Positions 42,157-50,244 of a DNA stretch of 64,000 nucleotides are shown here, one piece after another (within the stretch, counting starts at the first letter, position 1; the number at the start of each line of letters is the position of its first letter). This DNA comes from Aurantimicrobium minutum. Its GTDB lineage: Bacteria > Actinomycetota > Actinomycetes > Actinomycetales > Microbacteriaceae. The stretch lies in contig NZ_JARXXV010000001.1 in assembly GCF_029893825.1 (NCBI RefSeq), positions 806,001 through 870,000 on the forward strand. The letters run 5' to 3'. The notes below the pieces were generated by a model. The model saw only the letters and a list, made by a program, of their open reading frames with translations. It did not search any database and was not told the origin of the DNA. The position numbers were made by a program, and so were the translations under genes.

Positions 42157-43980
42157 CTACTTCTTGAGGATCTCAACAGTTCCATTAGTACCGTCAACGC
42201 GCAGCGTCATACCGGTCTTAATGGTGGTTGATGCACTACCGGTACCGGTCACAGCAGGAAGTCCGTACTCACGGCAGACGATAGCTGCGTGAGACATCAT
42301 TCCACCGATGTCAGTAACTGTTGCGCTGATCTTTCCGAATACTGGACCCCATGAAGGAGCAGTAACGGGAGCAACCAGAATTTCACCCTGAACGAGTTCA
42401 CCGAGCTGGTCTGGGCTGAAGATAACGCGAGCCTTACCTTCAACAACACCACCAGAAGCGGCCATACCCTTCAGCTCGTTCTTGTTGCCGGAGTCGGCAC
42501 CAAGCCACTGCTGAACCTGCTCAGTGGTGATACCCCACAGCATGACAGTGAATGGTTCACTGATTTCTGCTGGAGGCTCGTTGAATGCAGGAGCGGGACG
42601 GTTCTGAGCAAGAGCGTTGATGATCTTTGCACGGCGAGCAATTTCTGCAGGCCAGTACGAAGGACCAATAGGCTCGGTGCCCACTGCCCATGCGCTTGCG
42701 TAGTCGAAGAGGACTTCGCGAACACGGTTGCGGTCGATGTAGAGGATGTCCTCAGCGTTAGCCCAGAAGCCCTGGTCAGCAAGAAGCTGACCGAGCTGAC
42801 GAACCTTGCGCCAGAACACACCCATGGTCCAGTGCTCGATGTAGAAGTTGTGGTCTTCTACATAGGGGTATACCGCACGAGCAAGACCCAGCTTGCCCTG
42901 GAAGGTTTCAGCTGCTTCACCCGAAAGTGCCTCAGCGTATTCACCAGCGATACGGTCGCGCTCTGCGATGAGTGCATCCTTGGGGCGGTGGAGCTGTTCA
43001 CCCTTAGCTGCGCGCTCGACGTAGTCAGCGATGTAGCCAACGGGCAGGTCGAGGTTGTCACGCCAGTAGACGTCGGTTCCGTAGAAACCGTTACCTACGG
43101 TGTAGTTGAACCAAGGGTCCTGTGCCTTCTCGAATGCAGCAATCCACTCAGCACCCTTAGGAGCTGCAGCAACAGCTGCGAGAGTCTTCTCAGCACTCTG
43201 GTGACCAGCGAACTGTGCGGTCAGGCCCAGCTTGACCGCGAGGTCAGCGAGGTCCTTGAGCTCGTCATCTGGACGGAAGAGAACCGAGTCCACACCCATA
43301 ACCATCTTCGCGATAGCAAGGTCAGGAATTCCGGGGAATGCTTCCTTGCAGAACATGAAGAAGTCAAGGTAAGCAACGTAACCGAGGTTGAGGAACTCGA
43401 AGTGGTGTTCCCAGTTGCGGTAGACGAGGTTGATCAGTCGGTCGTAGTCTTCGAACATCTTGACGGAGGGGTCCATACCCACACCGTTCTTGATGTCCTC
43501 GAGTGGAACCATGTCTGGAAGTGCTTCAAAGTTGATCGCGTCGATCTCTTCGATGTTCTTGAGAACCTTCTTCTTCCAGTTCTCGAGCAAGTCGCCCCAG
43601 TTCTGGAAGTAGTGACCAGCACGCTCCAGGAAGTGAGGAACACGGTCAGGAATGAGCTCAGGAGCTACACCGACGGGGCTGAAGTAGTTGTAACCCATGT
43701 GGATACGGAAGTCGATACCGTTCGCAGGGGGAACAATGTAGTGACGAGTGTTGTAAGCACCGAGGCAGCGAGAAGCGAACTCCACACCAATAACCTCGAA
43801 GGGCTTGAACACGTTAGGCCAGTGCTGGCTGTCACAGAACCAGAACTTGGCTTCTTCTGCCTTGCGCTGGTTGTCCTGGAAAACCAGGTAATAAGGGTAG
43901 AGATCCTGCCATCCTTCGGCACCCTTGGGTGTCTTCAGAGAGTATGGCGAAGGAAAGCTCTTTGCGGCACGTGGCGACAT
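42157..43980 (-). CDS. creH: aryl-phosphate synthase subunit with phosphohistidine domain, CreH
   Basis: Protein of 607 residues related to the alpha subunit of phenylphosphate synthase and, with CreI, to PEP synthase. The C-terminus holds the swivelling phosphohistidine domain, DIGGMMSHAAIVCREYG, in which His564 would be phosphorylated. The first 480 residues are the region that should bind the phenol. With CreI and ATP it is expected to phosphorylate the 4-cresol hydroxyl, giving 4-methylphenyl phosphate. In Corynebacterium CreHI does this, and the phosphate acts as a handle for the P450. Length equals that of known alpha subunits (about 600-610). An open frame on the opposite strand is a shadow. 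Confidence 0.9.
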   Translation of the reverse strand: MSPRAAKSFPSPYSLKTPKGAEGWQDLYPYYLVFQDNQRKAEEAKFWFCDSQHWPNVFKPFEVIGVEFASRCLGAYNTRHYIVPPANGIDFRIHMGYNYFSPVGVAPELIPDRVPHFLERAGHYFQNWGDLLENWKKKVLKNIEEIDAINFEALPDMVPLEDIKNGVGMDPSVKMFEDYDRLINLVYRNWEHHFEFLNLGYVAYLDFFMFCKEAFPGIPDLAIAKMVMGVDSVLFRPDDELKDLADLAVKLGLTAQFAGHQSAEKTLAAVAAAPKGAEWIAAFEKAQDPWFNYTVGNGFYGTDVYWRDNLDLPVGYIADYVERAAKGEQLHRPKDALIAERDRIAGEYAEALSGEAAETFQGKLGLARAVYPYVEDHNFYIEHWTMGVFWRKVRQLGQLLADQGFWANAEDILYIDRNRVREVLFDYASAWAVGTEPIGPSYWPAEIARRAKIINALAQNRPAPAFNEPPAEISEPFTVMLWGITTEQVQQWLGADSGNKNELKGMAASGGVVEGKARVIFSPDQLGELVQGEILVAPVTAPSWGPVFGKISATVTDIGGMMSHAAIVCREYGLPAVTGTGSASTTIKTGMTLRVDGTNGTVEILKK

Positions 43981-44028
43981 TGCTACGACCTTTCTTTTCT
44001 TAGTTTTACTCGAGTGGGGTAAGTAGTA

Positions 44029-45102
44029 CTACTTTTTGTTTTTTTCCAACGAACTCAGAAGCGAGCGCGTAATGGCCTCGATTCCAGCTCCGCCGGAAAG
44101 ACTTGCTACCGGCGTCTCCTTCTGCGACCAGACCGTTTCGGGCCTAGATTGCAGCAGAAGAACATTTGCGCCAGCGGGCAGATCGGCATCGATCGCCCAT
44201 TCGACGTCTTGAACGCAGCCGTAGTGCTTGTCGGCTGCCTTGGCGAGCTTGGCGACAGCGACTACTTCTTCTTCGCTCAGGCTCGGGGAGTTACGACGCT
44301 CTTCATCAACTTCGCGGCGGGTAATACCACCACGTCCGTTGGGTACGAGCTCTTCGTGCTTGTCAGAAATGATGCGGTTGACCACAGAAAGCATGACCTT
44401 GTCGACCACGAAGTTATCTGGGGTTACTTCTCCAGAAACAACCATTTCGCCGAGGCCCCAGCTGGAGTCGATGACGATCTTGGTCTTATCTCCCGTGGTG
44501 GGATCAATAGTCATGGCAACACCGGACGAACGTGAGTTCACCATCTTCTGGATAGCCACTGCGATGGAGAGTCCTTCGCTCGGGATGTTGTTTGCTTCGC
44601 GGTAGCTGATCGCACGTGCGGTGTAGAGAGAAGCCCAGCACTCGCGAACCTTCTGCATCACGTTGTGCTCACCAATGATCCATAGGTAGGTGTCCTGCTG
44701 ACCTGCGAAGCTGGCATCTGGGAGGTCTTCAGCTGTTGCAGATGAGCGCACAGCAACAGGAACTTCCCCACCGCACAGGTTCATCAGGTTCTGGTAGGCC
44801 TCAACAACTTCGAGACGAACTGCTTCAGGAACTTCCTGGGTCAGGATGAGCTCACGGATGAGAGCTGCCTGGCGGTCAATCTCAGCAGGGTTGTTGTAGT
44901 CCAGGCCCTTGAGGTGTTCCTCGATCTGGGCGTGCAACTTGGTGTCGTTCATCACGGCGTCAAAGGCATCCGTGGTGACGGCGAATCCGGGAGGAACAGG
45001 CATTCCTGCGCTGGTCATGATGGCCAACGAGGTGCACTTTCCACCTAGACGCTCGTGCTGAGGAGTCTCGGTGCTATCGAACGGGAAAGAGTACAGCGAC
45101 AT
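44029..45102 (-). CDS. creI: aryl-phosphate synthase ATP-binding subunit, CreI
   Basis: PEP-synthase N-terminal-like ATP-binding protein of 357 residues, comparable to the 40-kDa subunit of phenylphosphate synthase. Core motifs: GGKCTSLAIMTSAGMPVPPGF, VPVAVRSSATAEDLPDASFAGQQDTYL, MTIDPTTGDK, SSWGLGEMVVSGEVTPD and LLLQSRPETVW at the end of the ATP-grasp domain. It should phosphorylate the His on CreH from ATP. The ATG at 45102 follows AAAGGAA; the frame is open beyond it into the end of the P450 gene, but those residues are not homologous. It lies between creJ and creH. Confidence 0.9.
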   Translation of the reverse strand: MSLYSFPFDSTETPQHERLGGKCTSLAIMTSAGMPVPPGFAVTTDAFDAVMNDTKLHAQIEEHLKGLDYNNPAEIDRQAALIRELILTQEVPEAVRLEVVEAYQNLMNLCGGEVPVAVRSSATAEDLPDASFAGQQDTYLWIIGEHNVMQKVRECWASLYTARAISYREANNIPSEGLSIAVAIQKMVNSRSSGVAMTIDPTTGDKTKIVIDSSWGLGEMVVSGEVTPDNFVVDKVMLSVVNRIISDKHEELVPNGRGGITRREVDEERRNSPSLSEEEVVAVAKLAKAADKHYGCVQDVEWAIDADLPAGANVLLLQSRPETVWSQKETPVASLSGGAGIEAITRSLLSSLEKNKK

Positions 45103-45130
45103 TGCATGTTTCCTTTTGAGGTTGGGGTGA

Positions 45131-46375
45131 TTACCAGACGACGGGTACTGCGACAGGAACGCGGAAGGAGAGGTTGTCTCCGAACTCAATGTCAGTTCCG
45201 GGCGCGAATTGCATAGTTGGCACATTTTTGACCAATTCTTCGAGAGCAACCTTGGTCTGCAGCTTTCCGAGCATGTTTCCGATGCAGTAGTGAATACCGA
45301 ATCCGAAGGAAAGGTGCTGACGAGCGTTCTCACGGGTGATATCGAACTTGTTGGGGTTTTCGAACATCTGTGGGTCACGGTTTGCGCTTCCCATAAGTAC
45401 GAGGATCTGAGAGTTCTTTGGAATAGCAACACCGTTGATTTCGGTGTCTACCTCAGCGGTGCGACGCCAGGAGAAGATCGAACCTGCTGTGCGCAGTACT
45501 TCTTCAACAGCGCCAGGAATCAGCGCAGGATCTGCCTTGATGGCTTCCCATGCGTCTGGGTTAGACATCAACTGAACGGTGGAGTTCGAGATCAGGGTCG
45601 TGGTGGTCTCGTGACCTGCGAAGAGAAGGCTGTAGAGGAAGGACGCAATCTCGTGGTCGGAGATTTCTTCGCCCGCTGCCTGCAGGTTCACCATGTCGGT
45701 AACCAGGTTGTCTCCTGGGTTCACCTTGGCATCTGCCACGAGCTTCTGGCAGAAGTCCCAGTAAGCAACCATGTTGTGTGCGTGAGGAACCTGCTCTTCA
45801 TCGCTGAGGTCGCCCCAGGTCAGGGTTGCGCGGGAACCAGCCCACTCCTTGACCTGCTCAATCATGTCGTTGGGAACACCAATCAACGCGAAGATGGTCA
45901 GGGTTGGCAGGTCATAGGCGAGGTCAACCAGGATGTCTCCAGAGTTTCCCTTTGCCTTCATGTCGTTGATCAGACGGTCAGCGTTCTCACGAATGAAAGG
46001 CTCGAGAACCTTGTAGCGGCGAGGAGTGAATGCCTTGGTTGCTACTGCGCGAATGCGGGTGTGCTCTGGCGGAATGCGAGCAGAAAGACCTGAGTAGGTG
46101 GTGAAGTTTCCGTCAGCCATGACCTTCTTGGCAGATGCGCCGAGGGGACGAATGGGTGCTTGTGCATCCTTGGAGGAGAAGAGTTCCCAGTTCTCGAAGA
46201 CGTACTTGACGTCTTCGTAGCGGGAAACAACGAACATGTTGATGCGGTCATCCCACATGACGGGTGCTTCGGCACGAAGCTCTTCGCACGCGGGGAAAGG
46301 ATCGGTCAGCTTGAAGGGCACGAATCCGTGGTAATCCTTGCTGAAGTGGACCTGATCAACTGTTGCGTTAGGCAT
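45131..46375 (-). CDS. creJ: cytochrome P450 monooxygenase, CreJ-like
   Basis: Soluble bacterial P450 of 414 residues. I-helix LLFAGHETTTT with the Thr for oxygen activation, ExxR in EEVLRTAGS, and the haem loop FGFGIHYCIG with Cys364 as iron ligand. No membrane anchor. In Corynebacterium, CreJ oxidises the methyl group of 4-cresyl phosphate stepwise, recognising the phosphate rather than the free phenol. The ferredoxin and reductase partners are in the same operon. It is the first gene, so its promoter lies in 46376-46499, next to inverted repeats of the IclR operator type. Related P450s could accept longer 4-alkylphenols. Confidence 0.9.
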   Translation of the reverse strand: MPNATVDQVHFSKDYHGFVPFKLTDPFPACEELRAEAPVMWDDRINMFVVSRYEDVKYVFENWELFSSKDAQAPIRPLGASAKKVMADGNFTTYSGLSARIPPEHTRIRAVATKAFTPRRYKVLEPFIRENADRLINDMKAKGNSGDILVDLAYDLPTLTIFALIGVPNDMIEQVKEWAGSRATLTWGDLSDEEQVPHAHNMVAYWDFCQKLVADAKVNPGDNLVTDMVNLQAAGEEISDHEIASFLYSLLFAGHETTTTLISNSTVQLMSNPDAWEAIKADPALIPGAVEEVLRTAGSIFSWRRTAEVDTEINGVAIPKNSQILVLMGSANRDPQMFENPNKFDITRENARQHLSFGFGIHYCIGNMLGKLQTKVALEELVKNVPTMQFAPGTDIEFGDNLSFRVPVAVPVVW

Positions 46376-46443
46376 GAACCTATTCCTCCTTGAATACGTT
46401 GGTTCTCATCCTGTACCTGAAATCAAGGCCGGTATACAGAAAC

Positions 46444-46475
46444 TTCTCACTGAATGAGAATGTCATTCTGAGAAT
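46444..46475. promoter_or_regulatory. overlapping inverted repeats upstream of creJ (IclR-type operator)
   Basis: TTCTCA-CTGAA-TGAGAA (46444-46460), perfect six-base arms, five-base spacer. It is followed directly by ATTCT-G-AGAAT (46465-46475), so that AGAAT-GTC-ATTCT (46457-46469) also pairs. It lies 69-100 bases upstream of the creJ start and 25-56 bases past the stop of the iclR gene upstream on the same strand, hence within the cre promoter region. Confidence 0.65.
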
Positions 46476-46499
46476 TTTATGGAAGAAGAAGCGGGCTAT

Positions 46500-47270
46500 T
46501 TACTGCAGGTTTGCCATGCCACCACGCATGGAATTTTCGATCCGCTCCACTGTTCCGCGCAGCATCGGAAGCAGCCTGCTGGTGTCTCTGGTTCGGGCAG
46601 ATTCAACGACTAAGCCCACGGCGGCAACAACCTGATTGTTGAACACCACAGGAACAGCAACGCTCATTGCGTCCAGGCGCATTTGTTCATAGGTAATGGA
46701 GTAGTTCTGAGCACGCACCTCTTCCACGATGGCGCGCAGCTCCACCGGATCGGTCACGGTCTTAGGCGTGGGTGCTTCTAATTCGCGTTCGAGATAGGCA
46801 TCCACAAACCAGTCAGGTTGTGCGGCAAAGAGCACGCGGCCCACGGCAGTGGCGTGCAGAGGCAAACGGCTTCCCACGCGCGTGACCTTGGGCATGTGCT
46901 TGGTGCCATAAATCTTGTCGACATAAAGCGACTGAACACCCTCACGAATAGCCATGTGCACGTTCTCGTGAGCGAGATCAAAGAGGTCTTGCAAGAACGG
47001 GTGGGCTCTGTCGCGCAAGCGACGGCCCGCCATTTGCCCCAATTCCCAAATACGGAAACCGATCTGATACTTCCCGTCAGAGCCTCGGCGAAGACCACCC
47101 CACTCTTCCAACTCAGCAATGAGGCGATAAGTCGTGGACAGCGGGAGATGTGCACGCTGCGCAATACGCGAGACCGAGAGCGACCCAGTGGTGTTTTCAA
47201 ACGCAGCGAGAATACTCAGAGCACGCGAGGTGACAGACTGACCGCTTTCGCGGGGTTCTGCTTCGCCCAT
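46500..47270 (-). CDS. IclR family regulator of the cre operon
   Basis: IclR-type regulator of 256 residues: helix-turn-helix SVSRIAQRAHLPLSTTYRLIAEL near residues 33-55, effector domain with LPLHATAVGRVLFAA and DAMSVAVPVVFNN. It is directly upstream of creJ on the same strand, with the inverted repeats in the 124-base gap and another IclR-type repeat (47324-47338) before its own start. It is therefore the likely controller of the cre operon, with 4-cresol or its phosphate as possible effector. I do not assign the name creR because I am not sure the Corynebacterium regulator is of this family. Confidence 0.85.
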   Translation of the reverse strand: MGEAEPRESGQSVTSRALSILAAFENTTGSLSVSRIAQRAHLPLSTTYRLIAELEEWGGLRRGSDGKYQIGFRIWELGQMAGRRLRDRAHPFLQDLFDLAHENVHMAIREGVQSLYVDKIYGTKHMPKVTRVGSRLPLHATAVGRVLFAAQPDWFVDAYLERELEAPTPKTVTDPVELRAIVEEVRAQNYSITYEQMRLDAMSVAVPVVFNNQVVAAVGLVVESARTRDTSRLLPMLRGTVERIENSMRGGMANLQ

Positions 47271-47323
47271 ACCTTCACCTCTTCGTTGACTGTGCCTGTG
47301 TGAAGTCTATTGAGAGTGGAGCG

Positions 47324-47338
47324 TTTCATTCAACGAAA
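47324..47338. promoter_or_regulatory. IclR-type repeat before the cre regulator gene
   Basis: TTTCA-TTCAA-CGAAA, arms TTTC/GAAA, 54 bases upstream of the regulator start and overlapping the stop codon of the prepilin peptidase gene. It fits the TTTCA-N5-TGAAA pattern with one mismatch and may mediate autoregulation. Confidence 0.4.
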
Positions 47339-47823
47339 AGCGGCAGCAGCATGGCCAGCCAGAAACCCAACAACATCATCGGGCCAAAAGGGATCTTGGT
47401 TTGCTTCGTTACTGCCCATGCTTGCGACAGGGGCAATTTCTTCTGCACCAGCGTCATCACAAGAACCAGCACTGCGACCAGACCGCCGGAAATAAACCCC
47501 AGCACTGGCGAGAGTATTGCTGCCGGAACGCTGATTAACCCGGCAGCACCGCCGAGCACACCAGCGAGCTTCACATCACCCATGCCCATACCCCCGCCGA
47601 AACTCAGAATCAGCATGAACGTGAAATACCCGGCAGCAGAAAGTGCTGGAATCAGCGGATACTCCCCCGAGCTCACCCACAGCCCCACCCACGAGATCAC
47701 AAGAGCAACATATCCCGGCATGACCCAGGAATTCGGAAGCTTGTGGGTCTTCCAATCAATGCGCACCAGCGGAATCGTCACCACGGCAAGATATGCCACA
47801 GGAATCATCTGCCACAGTGTCAT
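47326..47823 (-). CDS. A24-family prepilin peptidase (short type)
   Basis: Membrane aspartic peptidase of 165 residues, lacking the N-terminal methyltransferase domain of full PilD. The catalytic Asp pair is in RIDWKTHKLPN (first Asp) and GMGMGDVKLAG (second Asp, GxGDxK motif). About six hydrophobic segments are visible. It would cleave type IV or Flp/Tad-type prepilin leaders; no pilus genes are in the window. The ATG at 47823 is chosen because it lies just after the terminator of the upstream phoH-like gene; an open frame upstream of it crosses that hairpin. The ribosome site is weak. Confidence 0.8.
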   Translation of the reverse strand: MTLWQMIPVAYLAVVTIPLVRIDWKTHKLPNSWVMPGYVALVISWVGLWVSSGEYPLIPALSAAGYFTFMLILSFGGGMGMGDVKLAGVLGGAAGLISVPAAILSPVLGFISGGLVAVLVLVMTLVQKKLPLSQAWAVTKQTKIPFGPMMLLGFWLAMLLPLFVE

Positions 47824-47844
47824 GCCAGCGAGACTAATGCAGAA

Positions 47845-47865
47845 AGCCCTCGCTGCGCGAGGGCT
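47845..47865 (-). terminator. terminator after the phoH-like gene
   Basis: AGCCCTCG (47845-47852), five-base loop, CGAGGGCT (47858-47865). On the minus strand the stem is followed by TTCTGCATT. It lies about 60 bases past the phoH-like stop and just before the peptidase start. Confidence 0.7.
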
Positions 47866-47926
47866 ATCCACAGTCCGCGGGTGAGCCGACGACGAGTGTT
47901 CTCCTCCTTGGGCTTTCGCGTGGCGC

Positions 47927-49288
47927 CTAGAGGACTTCCTGGCGCTCCAGGAGGTCGGTGACAAGAGCCGCAATAGCGGAGCGCTCAGAACGGGTCAAGG
48001 TGATGTGACCAAAGAGGGGTTGCCCCTTCAGGCTTTCAATCACGCTGGCAATACCGTCATGGCGACCCACTCGGAGGTTATCCCGCTGGGCAACATCGTG
48101 CGTCAAGATCACGCGCGAGTTCTGACCAATACGACTGAGCACCGTCAGCAACACATTGCGCTCAAGAGACTGCGCCTCATCCACGATGACGAAAGCATCG
48201 TGGAGTGAACGGCCACGAATGTGGGTCAGAGGAAGCACTTCGAGAATGCCGCGATCAACAACCTCGTTCATGACGTTGTCGGAGACGAGAGCTCCCAGGG
48301 TGTCAAAGATGGCTTGACCCCAGGGATTCATCTTCTCTTCCTTATCCCCAGGAAGGTAACCAAGCTCTTGACCTCCGACTGCATAAAGCGGACGGAAGAC
48401 AATGATCTTCTTGTGTTGCTGTCGCTCCAGAACGGCCTCAAGACCAGCACACAGTGCCAGTGCCGACTTACCGGTACCAGCAGAACCACCTAGGGAGATG
48501 ATTCCCATGCTGGGGTCAAGCAGCATGTCAATGGCCAGGCGCTGCTCGGCAGAGCGGCCATGTAGTCCAAAGAGGTCACGGTCTCCACGAACCAGGGAGA
48601 TCTCACCCTTATCCATCACGCGACCTAAGGCAGAGCCGCGGTCTGAGTGAATCACGAGGCCGGTGTTGATGGGGGTGTCCTTGACCTGTGAGGAACGCAG
48701 GAACTCCTCTTCATAGAGGATGGCCATCTCGTCGGCACTGAGAGAAATTTCTTCCATACCCGTCCAGCCGCTGTCAACGGCCAGCTCAGCACGGTATTCC
48801 TCCGCACTCATACCGATAGAAGATGCCTTCACACGCATAGGTAGGTCTTTAGACACCACCGTGACGTTGAGTCCATCATTGGCCAGGTTCATGGCCACAG
48901 CAAGAATGCGGCTGTCGTTATCGCCGAGTTGCAAGCCGGAAGGAAGTACTGCCTGGTTGGAGTGATTGAGCTCCACACGAAGTGAACCACCCTCACCGAT
49001 AGGGATGGGGAAGTCCAGACGCTCGTGCTTGATGCGTAGGTCATCCAGGATGCGCAAAGCCTGTCGAGCGAAGTAACCAATCTCAGGATCGTGACGCTTT
49101 TTCTCGAGCTCACTAATCACCACAACAGGAATGACCACCGCATGCTCCGCAAAGCGGAAGAGTGCCTGGGGGTCAGACAACAAAACCGAGGTATCTAAGA
49201 CATAGACACGCTCGGTTGTGGATGAGGAAGTGGACTTCTGGCGCTGACCGGATTGACCAGTCTTGGCGCCACTGCTTTGTGGGCTCAT
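47927..49288 (-). CDS. PhoH2-type PIN-domain/RNA helicase fusion
   Basis: Protein of 453 residues with two domains. Residues about 25-170 are a PIN ribonuclease domain ([12 protein letters not shown] with acidic metal residues, [24 protein letters not shown]). Residues about 245-450 are the PhoH ATPase with Walker [13 protein letters not shown] and Walker [13 protein letters not shown]. Mycobacterial PhoH2 of this layout is a sequence-specific RNA helicase and RNase. The first 25 residues are Ser/Gln-rich and probably disordered. The upstream gap has repeats of TGACAC/GTGTCA. It is the widespread actinobacterial core-genome protein, not an accessory gene. Confidence 0.9.
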   Translation of the reverse strand: MSPQSSGAKTGQSGQRQKSTSSSTTERVYVLDTSVLLSDPQALFRFAEHAVVIPVVVISELEKKRHDPEIGYFARQALRILDDLRIKHERLDFPIPIGEGGSLRVELNHSNQAVLPSGLQLGDNDSRILAVAMNLANDGLNVTVVSKDLPMRVKASSIGMSAEEYRAELAVDSGWTGMEEISLSADEMAILYEEEFLRSSQVKDTPINTGLVIHSDRGSALGRVMDKGEISLVRGDRDLFGLHGRSAEQRLAIDMLLDPSMGIISLGGSAGTGKSALALCAGLEAVLERQQHKKIIVFRPLYAVGGQELGYLPGDKEEKMNPWGQAIFDTLGALVSDNVMNEVVDRGILEVLPLTHIRGRSLHDAFVIVDEAQSLERNVLLTVLSRIGQNSRVILTHDVAQRDNLRVGRHDGIASVIESLKGQPLFGHITLTRSERSAIAALVTDLLERQEVL

Positions 49289-49307
49289 GTCATGAAACTA
49301 AGACCGC

Positions 49308-49366
49308 GATGACACACTTGCCGTGCGACACGCCCTGAGTTCATCTAAGTGTCATCTGCGTGACAC
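49308..49366. repeat. TGACAC/GTGTCA repeats upstream of phoH2
   Basis: GATGACAC (49308-49315) and GTGTCATC (49349-49356) form an eight-base inverted repeat with a 33-base loop. GTGTCA (49349-49354) also pairs with TGACAC (49361-49366) across six bases. It lies 20-78 bases before the phoH2 start and could be an operator or a leader structure. Confidence 0.4.
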
Positions 49367-49380
49367 AGACCGAGAAAAAC

Positions 49381-50166
49381 TTAGCCGCCGAAGCGTCGCT
49401 CGCGGCGAGAATAGTCACGCATCGCACGCAAGAAATCGACCTCGCGCAAGTCAGGGTAGAGGGCCTCTACGAAGTAAAACTCTGAGTGTGCGCTCTGCCA
49501 CAACATGAAGTCCGACAGCCTCTGTTCACCCGAGGTGCGGATGACGAGATCAGGGTCTGGCAACCCGCCGGTGTAGAGATGATCACTGATGAGCTCCGGG
49601 GTGAGCTTCTCTGCGAGATCGTCCAGGTTGCCGCCATGATCTTGGTGTTCGGCAATGATGCTCCGGACCGCATCAGCGATCTCTGCACGCCCGCCATACC
49701 CAATAGCAAGGTTCACGTGAAGCCCGGTGTTGTTCTTGGTGCGCTCTTCTGCAGCCAGGAGTGTGCTCAGAAGCTCTGCGGGCAACACATCATCCTTGCC
49801 CACGTGGTTGATCTTCCAGTTGCGGAAGTGAGAAAGACCTTCGGCAAGCTCGCCGATGATGGCGTAGAGCTCGGTGAGTTCACCCGCATCACGACCGGTG
49901 AGGTTGTCAGTGGAAAGCAAGTAGAGGGTGACCATGCCAATGCCGAGGTCATCACACCACACCAAGAACTCGGGCACTTTCTGCGCACCGGCCCGGTGGC
50001 CCAGCGACGTGTTCTCGAGGAAACGCTCTCTGGCCCAACGTCGGTTGCCATCCACGATCATTCCGATGTGGTGCGGAAGATTGTTCTTGTTGAGCCCCCG
50101 ACGCAGACGCTTTTGGTAGAGGCCATAGAGCAGGCCTGTCTTATTCGCGCGCGACATCACGCCCAT
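49381..50166 (-). CDS. uppS: isoprenyl transferase (cis-prenyltransferase, UppS family)
   Basis: Cis-prenyl diphosphate synthase of 261 residues that condenses isopentenyl diphosphate onto an allylic primer at the membrane surface. Motifs: GMIVDGNRRWAR with the catalytic Asp, TLYLLSTDNL, IGYGGRAEIADAV and LPDPDLVIRTSGEQRLSDFMLWQSAHSEFYF. Actinobacteria usually have two such genes, one making short Z-prenyl diphosphate (Rv1086 type) and one making decaprenyl diphosphate. Which type this is cannot be decided here. ATG codons at 50166 and 50157 are both possible. It is divergent from the trhA gene. Confidence 0.9.
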   Translation of the reverse strand: MGVMSRANKTGLLYGLYQKRLRRGLNKNNLPHHIGMIVDGNRRWARERFLENTSLGHRAGAQKVPEFLVWCDDLGIGMVTLYLLSTDNLTGRDAGELTELYAIIGELAEGLSHFRNWKINHVGKDDVLPAELLSTLLAAEERTKNNTGLHVNLAIGYGGRAEIADAVRSIIAEHQDHGGNLDDLAEKLTPELISDHLYTGGLPDPDLVIRTSGEQRLSDFMLWQSAHSEFYFVEALYPDLREVDFLRAMRDYSRRERRFGG

Positions 50167-50244
50167 GACTTTACCGAAACAAGACCGCCAGCATCACCGG
50201 CTACGCCCAGCAATGTCACATTGTGACGGCGTAATCTAACAAGT

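Noticed and set aside
42832-44022. Long open frame on the plus strand opposite creH (396 codons)
   Set aside because: It lies wholly antisense to creH, whose protein has clear family motifs; the plus-strand product is Val/Glu/Leu-rich with no recognisable domain. It is a coding shadow of a GC-biased gene.
45103-45432. N-terminal extension of CreI into the creJ coding region
   Set aside because: The residues are not conserved; the ATG at 45102 has a good ribosome site and gives the normal start GGK region near residue 20.
45209-46093. Open frame of 294 codons opposite the P450 gene
   Set aside because: Antisense to a P450 with complete haem and I-helix motifs; no ribosome site and no domain.
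47824-47973. Longer prepilin peptidase starting at 47973
   Set aside because: The extension would run through the terminator hairpin of phoH2 and overlap its 3' end; the residues are Arg/Ser-rich and not hydrophobic.
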